DNA of 31,710 bases from JAURVT01 sp049059935 (GCF_049059935.1 NZ_JBMGQR010000054.1:1-31710), one strand, 5' to 3'; positions 7,770 through 16,034 are shown, counted from the first letter of the stretch. Numbers and translations: made by a program. Notes: generated by a model from the sequence alone, not told the origin.

Positions 7770-9341
7770 ATGACGGGCTTGCTGACGGCCGCGCTCCACG
7801 CGGGCGCCGACGCGACCGACCCCTCCACGCGCACCATCCGCACCCGCGTCCAGGTGCTGCTGACGCTGCTGCTCGTCGGCACCAACATCATCGGCGCCGG
7901 GATCGTGTTCAGCCTCAACTTCGTGCTGGTGCCCGGTGACGGGCCGAACGCGTCGTTCGTGTCGGCGCTCGCCGTCGCGGCACCGGTCTACGTCGTCGCG
8001 GCGGTGGTCGTCGGCGCCACGACGATCACCCTGCTGGTGCTGCGCTCGCTGCAGTGGTTCCTGCTGGAGCAGGACCCGACGCCCGAGCAGCGCCGCGCCA
8101 CCCTGCGCCTGCCGTGGCGCATCACGATCGCCCAGTTCTGGCTGTGGATGGTCGCCGCCGTCACCTTCACCGCGCTCGCGCTGTGGCGTCAGCCCGAGGC
8201 GGCGCTGAGCACGATCTTCGCCGTCGGCATCGCGGGCCTGGTGGTCAGCACGATCGCGTTCCTGTTCACCGAGTACATCCTGCGTCCGGTCGCCGCGCGC
8301 GCCCTGGCCGGTCGCGCCGAGGACTTCCCGGTCGGCGCCAACGTCCAGAGCCGGATGGTGCTCTTCTGGGGCCTCGGCACCGGGGCCCCGGTGCTCGGGC
8401 TCGGCATGGCCGCCCTGGTCAACCTCACCCGACCCGACTCCCAGGTCGCCGACGGGCGCCTGCCCTACGCGGTGCTGGCCCTGTCGGCCATCGTGCTGCT
8501 GTTCGGCCTGCTCGTCACCGTCCTCGCAGCGCGTGCCGTCGTCATGCCGATCCTGGCGGTCCGCCAGGCGCTCGAGCAGGTCGGCAACGGCGACCTCGAC
8601 GTCCGTGTCGTGGTCAACGACGGCACCGAGCTCGGCCAGCTGCAGGACGGCTTCAACGACATGGCGCGCGGCCTGCGCGAGCGCGACAAGATCCGCGACC
8701 TGTTCGGCCGCCACGTCGGCGACTCCGTCGCGAGCGCGGCGACGTCGGGCGAGGTCGAGCTCGGTGGCGAGGTCCGCATGGCCAGCGTCCTGATGATCGA
8801 CCTCGTCGGTTCGACGACGTACGCCACCGAGCACTCGCCACGCGAGGTGGTGGAGATGCTCAACCGGTTCTTCGCGGTGATCGTCGAGGAGGTGAGCGAC
8901 CGCGACGGCCTGGTCAACAAGTTCATGGGCGACGCCGTGCTCGCCGTCTTCGGCGCCCCCAACCGGCTGTCCGACCACTCCGGCCTCGCGCTCCGGGCGG
9001 CCCGCGCGATCGTCGAACGGCTCGCCGACGAGGTGCCCGAGATCCGCGCCGGCATCGGTGTGGCCACCGGCGAGGTCGTCGCCGGCAACGTCGGTCACCA
9101 GACCCGCTTCGAGTACACCGTGATCGGCGACGCGGTGAACTCCGCGGCCCGCCTCACCGAGCTCGCCAAGGACGTGCCCGGCGGCGTCATGGCCACCTGG
9201 GCCACGGTGTCGTCCACCGACCGCACCGAGTCGCGGCACTGGGAGAAGCACGGCTCGCCCGTGCTGCGCGGACGCGACGAGCCCACCGACGTCGCGGTGC
9301 TGGTCGACGGCGGCAGCGCGCCACGCGAGAAGGACGCCTAG
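7770..9341 (+). CDS. Membrane class III adenylate cyclase with HAMP domain
   Basis: A 523-residue enzyme predicted to convert ATP to cAMP. About six hydrophobic spans fill residues 30-265, then a HAMP linker (about 250-305), then the class III cyclase domain. The key residues are all present: metal-binding D344 (IDLVGST) and D388 (GDAVLAVF), adenine-specifying K384 (NKFMGD) and D454 (VIGDAV), and transition-state N457 and R461 (NSAARL). The layout is like that of mycobacterial Rv1318c/Rv3645-type cyclases. The ATG at 7770 has GGGAGGAG at 7757-7764. Its stop overlaps the stop of the convergent ABC ATPase gene by 4 nt, with no room for a terminator. It is divergent from a cAMP-binding protein gene. 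Confidence 0.93.
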   Translation: MTGLLTAALHAGADATDPSTRTIRTRVQVLLTLLLVGTNIIGAGIVFSLNFVLVPGDGPNASFVSALAVAAPVYVVAAVVVGATTITLLVLRSLQWFLLEQDPTPEQRRATLRLPWRITIAQFWLWMVAAVTFTALALWRQPEAALSTIFAVGIAGLVVSTIAFLFTEYILRPVAARALAGRAEDFPVGANVQSRMVLFWGLGTGAPVLGLGMAALVNLTRPDSQVADGRLPYAVLALSAIVLLFGLLVTVLAARAVVMPILAVRQALEQVGNGDLDVRVVVNDGTELGQLQDGFNDMARGLRERDKIRDLFGRHVGDSVASAATSGEVELGGEVRMASVLMIDLVGSTTYATEHSPREVVEMLNRFFAVIVEEVSDRDGLVNKFMGDAVLAVFGAPNRLSDHSGLALRAARAIVERLADEVPEIRAGIGVATGEVVAGNVGHQTRFEYTVIGDAVNSAARLTELAKDVPGGVMATWATVSSTDRTESRHWEKHGSPVLRGRDEPTDVAVLVDGGSAPREKDA

Positions 9342-10108
9342 AGCGGGTCGAGGATCCGGGCCAGGAACTGCTGCAGACGAGGGCTCTGCGGGTTCGCCAG
9401 GACGTCCTGCGGCGCGCCGCGCTCGACGAGCACGCCGCCGTCGAGGAAGAGCACCTGGTCGGCGACCTGCTGGGCGAAGCGGATCTCGTGGGTGACGACG
9501 ACCATCGTCCAGCCCTGCGCGGCGAGGTTCTTCATCACCTTCAGCACCTCGCCCACCAGCTCGGGGTCCAGGGCCGACGTGGGCTCGTCGAACAGCATCA
9601 GCTGCGGGCGCATCGCCAGCGCACGGGCGATGCCGACGCGCTGCTGCTGTCCGCCCGACAGCTGGTACGGGTGCTGGTCGGCCTTCTCGGCCAGGCCGAC
9701 CTGGGCGAGCAGGTCGCGCGCCTCGTCCTCGACCTCGGCGGCCGGCCGTCCCTGCGCCAGCCGCGGCCCCTCGGTGACGTTCTGCAGCACCGTGCGGTGC
9801 GGGAACAGGTTGTGCGCCTGGAAGACCATCCCGCTCTGCGCGCGCAGGCGGACGACGTCGGCCTTGGAGGTCTTCTGGGCGAAGTCGAGCTCGACGTCGC
9901 CGATCCGCACGCGGCCCGCGTCGGGGCGGTCGAGCACGTTCAACGAGCGCAGCAGCGTGGTCTTGCCCGACCCGGACGGCCCGACGAGCACCGTCACCGA
10001 GCCGCGCTCGGCGGTGAAGTCGATGCCGTCGAGCACCGTGTTGCTGCCGAAGCTCTTGCGCAGCCCCTCGACGGAGACGAGCGGGCCGCTCGTGGAGGAG
10101 GTGCTCAT
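9338..10108 (-). CDS. Polar amino-acid ABC transporter ATP-binding protein (GlnQ-like)
   Basis: A 256-residue ATPase powering the amino-acid importer encoded with it. Motifs in order: Walker A GPSGSGKTT near residue 43, Q-loop FQAHNLFPH, signature LSGGQQQR, Walker B LMLFDEPTSALD, and switch histidine VVTHEI. These are typical of the GlnQ/HisP/ArtP group for polar amino acids or cystine. The start ATG overlaps the permease stop by 4 nt, so it is the last gene of the binding protein-permease-ATPase operon. Nearly every codon ends in G or C, in contrast with the permease gene just upstream. Substrate is not determined. Confidence 0.94.
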   Translation of the reverse strand: MSTSSTSGPLVSVEGLRKSFGSNTVLDGIDFTAERGSVTVLVGPSGSGKTTLLRSLNVLDRPDAGRVRIGDVELDFAQKTSKADVVRLRAQSGMVFQAHNLFPHRTVLQNVTEGPRLAQGRPAAEVEDEARDLLAQVGLAEKADQHPYQLSGGQQQRVGIARALAMRPQLMLFDEPTSALDPELVGEVLKVMKNLAAQGWTMVVVTHEIRFAQQVADQVLFLDGGVLVERGAPQDVLANPQSPRLQQFLARILDPL

Positions 10109-10776
10109 CGGGCCACGTACCTGTCGAGTCGGGTCTCGAGCCGCGTCTGGCCAAACGACAGGACGAGGCAGATGATCCAGTAGATGACCGCCGCGAGGGT
10201 GTAGAGGGCGAAGAACTCACCGGTGGGCGACGCCAGTTCCTGTGCGACCCGAAGCATGTCGGTGAAGATGATGGTCGAGGCCAAGGCTGTGTCTTTCAGA
10301 AGGGAGATCAAGGTGTTCGACAGCGGCGGCACCGCGACCCGCGCCGCTTGTGGTAGCACCACCCGCCGCAGGGTCAGTGCGTAGCCCATGCCGACGGTCT
10401 GCGCGGCCTCCCATTGGCCCTTGGGTATCGACAGGATGGCCGACCGGATGACCTCGGCGGCGTATCCGCCGACGTTGAGGCTGAGCGCGATGATCGCCGC
10501 GGGCCACGGATCGAGGCGTATACCAAACTGGGGCAACCCGTAGAAGACGATGAACAGCTGCACGATGAGCGGTGTGCCCCTGATGATCGACACGTAGACC
10601 CGCCCGATCTGGGCGAGCCCCGGCAGCGCCGACAACCGCATCAGTGCAACCGCCAGCGCGATCGCGAGGCCGAGGGGGAAGGTGACGAGCGTGAGCGGGA
10701 TCGTGCCCTTGATCAGTCCACCCAGCATCGGACCGATGCTGGACTGGATCAGCGCCCAGCTGCTCTCCCAGTCCAT
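10105..10776 (-). CDS. Polar amino-acid ABC transporter permease (HisM/GlnP family)
   Basis: A 223-residue permease with about five hydrophobic spans and the HEQRO family signatures: TPLIVQLFIVFYGLPQFGI, AEVIRSAILSIPKGQWEAAQ and the coupling region GMGYALTLRRVVLPQAARV. It would form the channel for the neighbouring binding protein and ATPase. Its stop/start overlaps the ATPase gene (ATGA), and it begins 9 nt after the binding-protein stop. Codon use is clearly different from its neighbours: about 28 of 223 codons end in A or T by hand count, including ATA, CTA, AAA, TTT, GAA and CAA, while flanking genes have almost none. The gene is intact, so this looks like a replaced or imported permease within a native operon. 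Confidence 0.92.
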   Translation of the reverse strand: MDWESSWALIQSSIGPMLGGLIKGTIPLTLVTFPLGLAIALAVALMRLSALPGLAQIGRVYVSIIRGTPLIVQLFIVFYGLPQFGIRLDPWPAAIIALSLNVGGYAAEVIRSAILSIPKGQWEAAQTVGMGYALTLRRVVLPQAARVAVPPLSNTLISLLKDTALASTIIFTDMLRVAQELASPTGEFFALYTLAAVIYWIICLVLSFGQTRLETRLDRYVAR

Positions 10777-10785
10777 GACGCCGGA

Positions 10786-11571
10786 CTACTTCGACACGTC
10801 GGAGCCGAAGTACTTCTCCGAGATCTTCGCCAGGGTGCCGTCGGCGCGCAGCTCGTCCAGCGCGTCGTTGACGGGCCCGACCAGGCCGGAGTCCTTGCGG
10901 AACGCGAACACCTGGTCGCTGGTGTCACCGGTCTTCGCGGCGACCTCGACCGAGGTGTCGCCGGAGTTCTTCAGGTAGTCGAGCACCGCGAGGTTGTCGT
11001 TGACGATCGCGTCCACGCGACCCTGCTTGACCAGCGTGACGGCCTGCACGAAGCCCTCCACCGACTCGACCTTCGCGCCGGCGTCCTTGGCCACCTGGGC
11101 CCAGTTGCTGGTGGACGACTGCGCGGTCGTCCTGCCCTTCAGGTCGTCCAGGCTCGTGATCGCGGTGTCGCCCTTCTTCACCAGGATCACGCCCTCGGAG
11201 ACGGTGTACGTCTGCGACAGGTCGTAGAGCTTCTCGCGCTCGGGGGTGCGGGTCACCTGGTTGGCGACGACGTCCCAGCGCTCGGAGGTGAGTCCGGCGA
11301 AGATCGCGTCGAAGGTCGACTCGCTGAACTCCGGCTTCACGCCGAGCTTCTTCGCGACGGCGGTGATCACCTCGACGTCGTAGCCGGTGAGCTCGTTGGT
11401 GTCCTGCGCGTGGAAGGTGAAGGGCGAGTACGTGCCCTCGGTGCCGATCTTGAGCACCCCGTCGGCCTTGACCTGGTCGAGCGGGGATCCCTCGTCGGAC
11501 GACCCGCCGCACGCGGCGAGCAGGACGCCTGCCAGTGCGAGGGCGACGAGGCTGAGGATGCGGCGGGGCAT
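10786..11571 (-). CDS. Polar amino-acid/cystine ABC transporter binding lipoprotein
   Basis: A 261-residue family 3 solute-binding lipoprotein, the substrate receptor of this importer. It has a signal peptide of about 20 residues ending in the lipobox L18-A19-A20-C21, then GGSSDEGS, then the family start VKADGVLKIGTEGTYSPF. Conserved stretches include LTGYDVEVITAVAKKLGV and WDVVANQVTRTPEREKLYDLS. The pattern is close to cystine- and glutamine-binding members. The ATG at 11571 is chosen because the lipoprotein signal begins there; AAAGG lies about 7 nt upstream. First gene of the operon, with a strong inverted repeat 64 nt upstream of its start. Confidence 0.92.
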   Translation of the reverse strand: MPRRILSLVALALAGVLLAACGGSSDEGSPLDQVKADGVLKIGTEGTYSPFTFHAQDTNELTGYDVEVITAVAKKLGVKPEFSESTFDAIFAGLTSERWDVVANQVTRTPEREKLYDLSQTYTVSEGVILVKKGDTAITSLDDLKGRTTAQSSTSNWAQVAKDAGAKVESVEGFVQAVTLVKQGRVDAIVNDNLAVLDYLKNSGDTSVEVAAKTGDTSDQVFAFRKDSGLVGPVNDALDELRADGTLAKISEKYFGSDVSK

Positions 11572-11634
11572 GAGGGACCTTTGGTTCGGCGACGGGGGTG
11601 CCTGTCGATCAGACCAGCGCACGCCCTCCGGGGC

Positions 11635-11663
11635 CGGTCGTGTCCACATGCTGGACACGACCG
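11635..11663. promoter_or_regulatory. Perfect 12-bp inverted repeat between divergent genes
   Basis: CGGTCGTGTCCA-CATGC-TGGACACGACCG: 12-bp arms with no mismatch and a 5-nt spacer. It lies in the 175-bp gap between the start of the amino-acid importer operon (minus) and the unrecognised gene at 11747 (plus). Its length and position between divergent starts favour a regulator binding site controlling one or both directions. A hairpin in the leader of either transcript is the alternative. No other gene or element is visible in 11572-11746. Confidence 0.55.
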
Positions 11664-11746
11664 CGGCCCGCCACCGGGGGGCCACGGGCGCCCGGTGCAT
11701 CCTGGTCCTGACACCCGTCACCGACCCGTCACAGGAGGCCAGAGAG

Positions 11747-12142
11747 ATGTCCAGCGCACAGGCGAGCGTCCTCGTCGACCTCCTGCGCGACGAGCGGGCC
11801 ACCACCCTGACGATCGGCCGCTCCCGCACGCCGTCTGCGGTGGCCGTGGCGTCGTCGGTCATCGACCTGTGGACGCTGGCCGGCGGCCGCGTCGTCGACG
11901 TCGTCAGCTGGGAGCGCGGCACCTCCCGCTGGGCCGACCACGCGCAGCGCATGGTCCGGTCCGCCCCCGACGCGTGGGTGGTCGTCGACTCCTCCGCCGG
12001 CTGGAACCGCCTGGTCGCCCACCTCACCTACACGCTCGGCTGGGACGCCACGCGCACCTTCGCCGCCGTGCCCGCCCTCGCACCCACGACCGACCTCGGC
12101 CTGCGCACCGTCGACCGGGGCGGCTCGGTCCACGTCGGATGA
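11747..12142 (+). CDS. Unrecognised 131-residue protein
   Basis: I do not recognise this protein. It is 131 residues, apparently cytoplasmic, with no signal peptide or membrane span and no cysteine. It shows alternating hydrophobic stretches (VASSVIDLWTLAGGRVVDVV, AWVVVDSSAGWNRLVAHLTY) that suggest an alpha/beta fold. The start is secure: a full AGGAGG (11733-11738) lies 8 nt before the ATG. The stop overlaps the start of the SDR gene (ATGA at 12139-12142), so the two are translationally coupled and probably act together. It is divergent from the amino-acid importer operon and shares the inverted repeat at 11635-11663. Confidence 0.75.
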   Translation: MSSAQASVLVDLLRDERATTLTIGRSRTPSAVAVASSVIDLWTLAGGRVVDVVSWERGTSRWADHAQRMVRSAPDAWVVVDSSAGWNRLVAHLTYTLGWDATRTFAAVPALAPTTDLGLRTVDRGGSVHVG

Positions 12143-12888
12143 CGGCGCTCGACGGCGTCGCGCTCGTCACGGGCGCGTCCCGCGGGCTCGGCGCCGCGAT
12201 CGCCGAGGCGCTCGCCGCCACGGGCCAGCCCGTCGCCGTGAACTACGCGTCGACGGGCGCTCTCGCCGACGCCGTCGTGTCGAGGATCACCGACGCGGGC
12301 GGTCGGGCGGCGGCGTACCGGGCCGACGTGACGTCCGCCGCCGAGGTCGAGCGCCTGGTCGCCGAGATCGACGCCGAGCTCGGACCCGTCACCGTCCTGG
12401 TCGTCAACGCGACCGGGGCCCAGCCCACCACCCCGATCGAGGCGCTCACCACCGACGACCTCGAGCCGATGCTCGACTTCTTCGTCCGGAGCCCCACGCT
12501 GCTCACCACCGCCGTCGTGCCCGGCATGCGCGCCGCCGGCGCGGGCCGGATCGTGCACATCGGCTCCGACGTCGTCGACCGTGCACCGGAGGGCAACGCG
12601 GCCTACGTGGCGGCCAAGTCCGCCCAGCTCGGGCTCGCACGCGTCGCAGCCCGCGAGCTCGGACGCCACGGCATCACCGTCAACACCGTGCAGCCGGGCT
12701 GGGTGCCCGTCGAGCGCCATGCCGACGTCCCCGCGGCCGACCTCGACGCCTACCTGCGCGACGTGCCCGTCGGACGGGCCGGCACCCCCGCCGAGGTCGC
12801 CGCGAGCGTCGTGCACCTCGCCTCGCGCGAGGCGGCGTTCGTCAACGGCGCCGTGCTCGCGGTCAACGGCGGCAGCACCGTCGCCTGA
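12139..12888 (+). CDS. SDR family oxidoreductase (FabG-like)
   Basis: A 249-residue classical short-chain dehydrogenase/reductase, predicted to use NAD(P)(H) to reduce a keto group or oxidise an alcohol. The cofactor motif TGASRGLG is at 11-18, and NATG at 90-93 replaces the usual NNAG. The catalytic triad residues S143, Y156 and K160 (YVAAK) are present, and the C-terminal segment GAVLAVNGGST is typical of 3-oxoacyl-ACP-reductase-like members. The start overlaps the unrecognised upstream gene by 4 nt. It converges on mysD with only 15 nt between stops, where a short GC palindrome (12892-12903) is the only structure. It may be unrelated to the MAA cluster. Substrate unknown. Confidence 0.88.
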   Translation: MTALDGVALVTGASRGLGAAIAEALAATGQPVAVNYASTGALADAVVSRITDAGGRAAAYRADVTSAAEVERLVAEIDAELGPVTVLVVNATGAQPTTPIEALTTDDLEPMLDFFVRSPTLLTTAVVPGMRAAGAGRIVHIGSDVVDRAPEGNAAYVAAKSAQLGLARVAARELGRHGITVNTVQPGWVPVERHADVPAADLDAYLRDVPVGRAGTPAEVAASVVHLASREAAFVNGAVLAVNGGSTVA

Positions 12889-12903
12889 GAGCGCCCCGGG
12901 GCG

Positions 12904-13932
12904 TCAGCGCCCGGGCTCCAGCGCCCCGTCCACCGCGCGGGCGAACAGCTCGGGCAGCTCGACGCCGTCGGCGCGGGCCATGGTCGCGACGACGCTCTGG
13001 CGGGCGAAGGAGTTGTAGAGCCCGGCCTCCAGGAACCACGGACGCCCGTCGGGGTCGATCCGGAAGTCGAACAGGCTGTAGTCACGGCAGCCGAGCGCGA
13101 CGTGGCACGCGCGCGCCGCCTCCCACACCGGGACGCAGACCGGGTCGTCCCGGTCGACGATCCAGACGGTCGGGGTGTCCTTGGCCATCAGCGCGAGCGC
13201 GCCGTCGTCGCCCCGACGGATCTTGTCGGCCTCCTCGCGCACCGGCTTGGCGTCGAGCGAGTACTCCTCCAGCGGCAGGCACAGCAGGTCGTCGCCGCGC
13301 TCCACCACGCCGCAGCGCACCTCGCGTCCCGGCTCGACGAACCGCTCCACGAGTGCCTCGGGACCGTGGTCCCACGCGGCTGCCAGTGCCGCCGGGTACT
13401 CCTCGGGGGTGCGCACGAGCGTGACGCCCACGGAGTTGTCGGCGTCGACGGGCTTGACCACGACGGGCGGGGCGAGCGTGGGCTCCTGGCCCGCACGCAG
13501 GGTCTCGCCCTCGGGGACGTCGACGCCGGCGGCCGCGACCACCGCACGCGCCCGTCCCTTGTGGGCGCCGAGCGCCATCACGTCGGGGCGGTTGCCGACG
13601 TAGGGGATGCCGAGCACGTCGAGCAGCGCGCGGTAGTGCGTCATGCCGGCGAGGCAGAACATCTGCGGCAGGGCGACGTCGACGTCCAGCGAGCCGAGGT
13701 GCGCCACCGCCTCGGCCAGCGTCACCGAGGGCGCCGACGCGAGGTCGTCCTCGGCCAGCGACGACGGGAACCGCCACCGTCCGTCGGGCGACACGTGCGC
13801 GACGACCGGCTCGTACAGGGCAGGGTCGTGGACCGACGCCAGGCAGTCCGACGCGTAGAGCCGGGAGAGGTCGTCGAAGAACGCGCTGGTGGGCGAGCCG
13901 GTCAGGTGCAGCACGCGCAGCGGGCTAGTCAC
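12904..13932 (-). CDS. mysD: MysD: D-Ala-D-Ala ligase-like MAA ligase
   Basis: A 342-residue ATP-grasp enzyme resembling cyanobacterial MysD (about 348 residues). In MAA biosynthesis this enzyme joins a second amino acid, often serine or threonine, to mycosporine-glycine to give shinorine or porphyra-334. Visible family segments are RVLHLTGSPTS at the N-terminus, MFCLAGMTHYRALLDVLGIP, the ATP-grasp lysine strand VVVKPVDADNSVGVTLV, GREVRCGV, and ALGCRDYSLFDFRIDPDG followed by FLEAGLYNSF. The GTG at 13932 is chosen because conserved sequence begins there; it overlaps the mysC stop by 8 nt. Last gene of the operon. The amino acid it adds cannot be read from sequence. Ordinary D-Ala-D-Ala ligase is less likely given the neighbours. 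Confidence 0.88.
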   Translation of the reverse strand: MTSPLRVLHLTGSPTSAFFDDLSRLYASDCLASVHDPALYEPVVAHVSPDGRWRFPSSLAEDDLASAPSVTLAEAVAHLGSLDVDVALPQMFCLAGMTHYRALLDVLGIPYVGNRPDVMALGAHKGRARAVVAAAGVDVPEGETLRAGQEPTLAPPVVVKPVDADNSVGVTLVRTPEEYPAALAAAWDHGPEALVERFVEPGREVRCGVVERGDDLLCLPLEEYSLDAKPVREEADKIRRGDDGALALMAKDTPTVWIVDRDDPVCVPVWEAARACHVALGCRDYSLFDFRIDPDGRPWFLEAGLYNSFARQSVVATMARADGVELPELFARAVDGALEPGR

Positions 13933-15247
13933 CGGCCGGCTCCACGAGCTTGCCGATGTTGAAGTCGACGCGGTTCCAGCGTCCGCCGCGGCGCAGGTTG
14001 GCGAGCAGCAGCGCCGGGATCTCGACGTGGTGGAGCACGAAGAAGGGCAGCGGGTCGCCGAGCGCGAACACCGCGTCCTTGCCCTCCAGCACGACGCGCA
14101 GGCGCTCGAGCGCGGTGCTCGGACGGCTGAGGGCGCGCCACAGCTCGTGGTACAGCCAGTACGTGGGCCGGCTCGCCGCGGTGGGCAGCACGCGCGGCCC
14201 GCCGGTCTCCAGGTACGCGTCGGCGAGGCCGGGGTGGTCGTAGAACATCGTGATCGCCGAGTGCGTGCGCGGGTTGCACTCGATGGCGTACGCGACGCCG
14301 TCGTCGTCGGCGCGCATGAAGTCGAACGACACCTGCCCGCTGAGCCCGAGACCCTTGACGAGCGTGGCGACCCACTGCTCGATCTCGGGGTCGTCGACCA
14401 TCGCGTAGTTGACCTGGAACGCCGAGGAGTCGCAGCAGCAGTAGACCTGCACCTCGCCGTCGCGGGCGGTGGTGTGGGTGCAGTACTCCCGGCCCGCGAC
14501 GAACTCCTGCAGGATCCACGGGTTGTCCGGCGAGATCGGCTTGCCGGCCACGAACGCCTCGGTCTCGGCACGCGTGGGCAGCGGCAGCTGCGTGAGGTCG
14601 AGCCGGTTGACCGGGTCGTAGGCGATGGACTTGAGGACGTAGGGCCGGCGCCGGCCGGTGAAGTCGAAGTCGAGCACCTGCTCGGGCGAGGTGACGAGGT
14701 GCGTGTCGGGCACCGCCAGGCCGAGCGAGGCGGCGAGCTCGGCGAAACGGTGCTTGTCGTCGAGCAGCGCCACCTCGTCGGGGGTGCAGCTGAGCACCTC
14801 GCAGTGGCCCGCCAGCACCTCGGCCGCCCGGGCGTCGAAGACGCTGGCCACGGGGCTGCACACCGGGACGTACACGTCGACGCCCTCGGCCCGCACGACG
14901 GCGAGCAGGGCCTCGGCGTAGCCGGGGTCGCGCGGGTCGGGGACGGTGCGGAACGCGTCGACGGCCCGGGAGAACCGGTGACCGGTCAGCCGGTAGGTGG
15001 CCTTCTCCACCAGGACGACGCGGTGGCCGGCGGCGTGGAACGACCGCGCGAGCGCCAGCGCCTTGGTCATCTTGCCGCCGCTGACCATCACCGTCCGCGG
15101 TCGGGCGGCGACGTCCGGGCGTCGGCGCGCGAGCGGCGTGACGAGCAGGGACGCCACGGTCACCACGGCGTTCGCCGGCAGGGCGAGCGTGAGCAGGCCC
15201 AGGGTGCCGATCGTCCGGGCCGCCTGAGCCGCGCCGGACGTCGTCAC
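13925..15247 (-). CDS. mysC: MysC: ATP-grasp mycosporine-glycine synthase
   Basis: A 440-residue ATP-grasp ligase predicted to condense 4-deoxygadusol with glycine to form mycosporine-glycine. It matches cyanobacterial MysC along its length as I recall it. There is an N-terminal hydrophobic helix (about residues 10-40), then VSGGKMTKALALARSFHAAGHRV, CSPVASVFD, YVLKSIAYDPVNRLDL, EFVAGREYCTH, the catalytic/metal segment IECNPRTHSAITMFY, and the typical end VDFNIGKLVEPAGD. The GTG at 15247 overlaps the dioxygenase stop (GTGA), giving tight coupling. The N-terminal helix suggests membrane association, as in cyanobacterial homologues. Confidence 0.92.
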   Translation of the reverse strand: MTTSGAAQAARTIGTLGLLTLALPANAVVTVASLLVTPLARRRPDVAARPRTVMVSGGKMTKALALARSFHAAGHRVVLVEKATYRLTGHRFSRAVDAFRTVPDPRDPGYAEALLAVVRAEGVDVYVPVCSPVASVFDARAAEVLAGHCEVLSCTPDEVALLDDKHRFAELAASLGLAVPDTHLVTSPEQVLDFDFTGRRRPYVLKSIAYDPVNRLDLTQLPLPTRAETEAFVAGKPISPDNPWILQEFVAGREYCTHTTARDGEVQVYCCCDSSAFQVNYAMVDDPEIEQWVATLVKGLGLSGQVSFDFMRADDDGVAYAIECNPRTHSAITMFYDHPGLADAYLETGGPRVLPTAASRPTYWLYHELWRALSRPSTALERLRVVLEGKDAVFALGDPLPFFVLHHVEIPALLLANLRRGGRWNRVDFNIGKLVEPAGD

Positions 15248-16026
15248 TTCCCGGGCACCCCGTAGTCGGCCACCATGCCGCGGTGCATCACCCGGTCGCC
15301 GACGACCACCGAGTGGTCGCCGCGGTGCAGGACGCAGCCGTTGTCCCACATGACGACGTCGCCCGGGGCCCAGGCGTGGCGCAGGCTGTTGTCCTCGGTG
15401 GTGGAGTGCGCGTACAGCTGCTGCACGAGGTCGGCGGCGGTGTCGTCGTCGAGCCCGCTGATCGCGGCGCACCGCTTGGGCGTCGACATGTAGAGCGCGG
15501 TGCGTCCCGAGAGCGGGTGGTCCCGGAAGACGGGGTGGTCGGCCTGCGTCTCGTCGTCCGGCCCGAGGTCGAGCCCGGTGACGACGTGCGTGATCGTGCG
15601 TCCACGCAGGCGCTCGACCACCTCGGGGTCGAGGGTGTCGAAGGCCCGGTACTGGTTGGTGAAGACGGTCTCGCCGCCCTGCGACGGGATCTCGACGGCC
15701 CGCAGCGCGGTGTAGGCCGGCGGCGTCGACAGGTAGGAGGAGTCGACGTGGAAGGTGCTCCTCGGCGGCTCGGCGCGCCCGACGTTGGAGATCAGGTTGA
15801 GGTCGGGGTGGCCGTCGACGGGGATCTCGCCGGTGGTGAAGGTGAGGTCGCCGAAGCGTCGCAGGAACGCCTCGAACACGTCGTCGTCGACGTGCTGGTC
15901 GCGCAGGGCGACGACGCCGACGTCGGCGAGCAGCTCGCGCAGCCCGTCGATCTGCGTGTCGGAGACGCTGCGGAGGTCGACGCCGGTGACCTCGGCGCCC
16001 AGGGGTTCGAGCGTGGTGACGTGCAC
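15244..16026 (-). CDS. TauD-family Fe(II)/2-oxoglutarate dioxygenase in MAA operon
   Basis: A 260-residue non-heme iron oxygenase of the TauD/TfdA family. The iron triad H93-x-D95 (FHVDSSY) and H234 (VLHRGDH) is complete. R245 and R249, spaced 11 and 15 residues after H234 as in E. coli TauD, fit 2-oxoglutarate and substrate binding, so the enzyme should be active. It lies inside the MAA operon, 8 nt after mysB and overlapping mysC by 4 nt, so it probably modifies an MAA or its precursor, for example by oxidative decarboxylation or hydroxylation. Known cyanobacterial MAA clusters use MysH, a PhyH-type dioxygenase, to make palythines; this gene may be a functional counterpart from a different branch. 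The GTG at 16026 has TAGGAG upstream. A taurine role is unlikely here. Confidence 0.9.
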   Translation of the reverse strand: MHVTTLEPLGAEVTGVDLRSVSDTQIDGLRELLADVGVVALRDQHVDDDVFEAFLRRFGDLTFTTGEIPVDGHPDLNLISNVGRAEPPRSTFHVDSSYLSTPPAYTALRAVEIPSQGGETVFTNQYRAFDTLDPEVVERLRGRTITHVVTGLDLGPDDETQADHPVFRDHPLSGRTALYMSTPKRCAAISGLDDDTAADLVQQLYAHSTTEDNSLRHAWAPGDVVMWDNGCVLHRGDHSVVVGDRVMHRGMVADYGVPGK

Positions 16027-16034
16027 GGGTGCTC

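Noticed and set aside
12892..12903. CGCCCCGGGGCG palindrome between the SDR and mysD stops as a terminator
   Set aside because: It can only form about a 4-bp stem with a 4-nt loop; too short to call.
13925..15472. Longer open frame upstream of mysC on the minus strand
   Set aside because: The extra 5' part overlaps the dioxygenase gene; the homologous N-terminus starts at the GTG at 15247.
15244..16026. Taurine catabolism dioxygenase
   Set aside because: No taurine/sulfonate transport genes adjoin it, and it is embedded in and overlapping the MAA operon.
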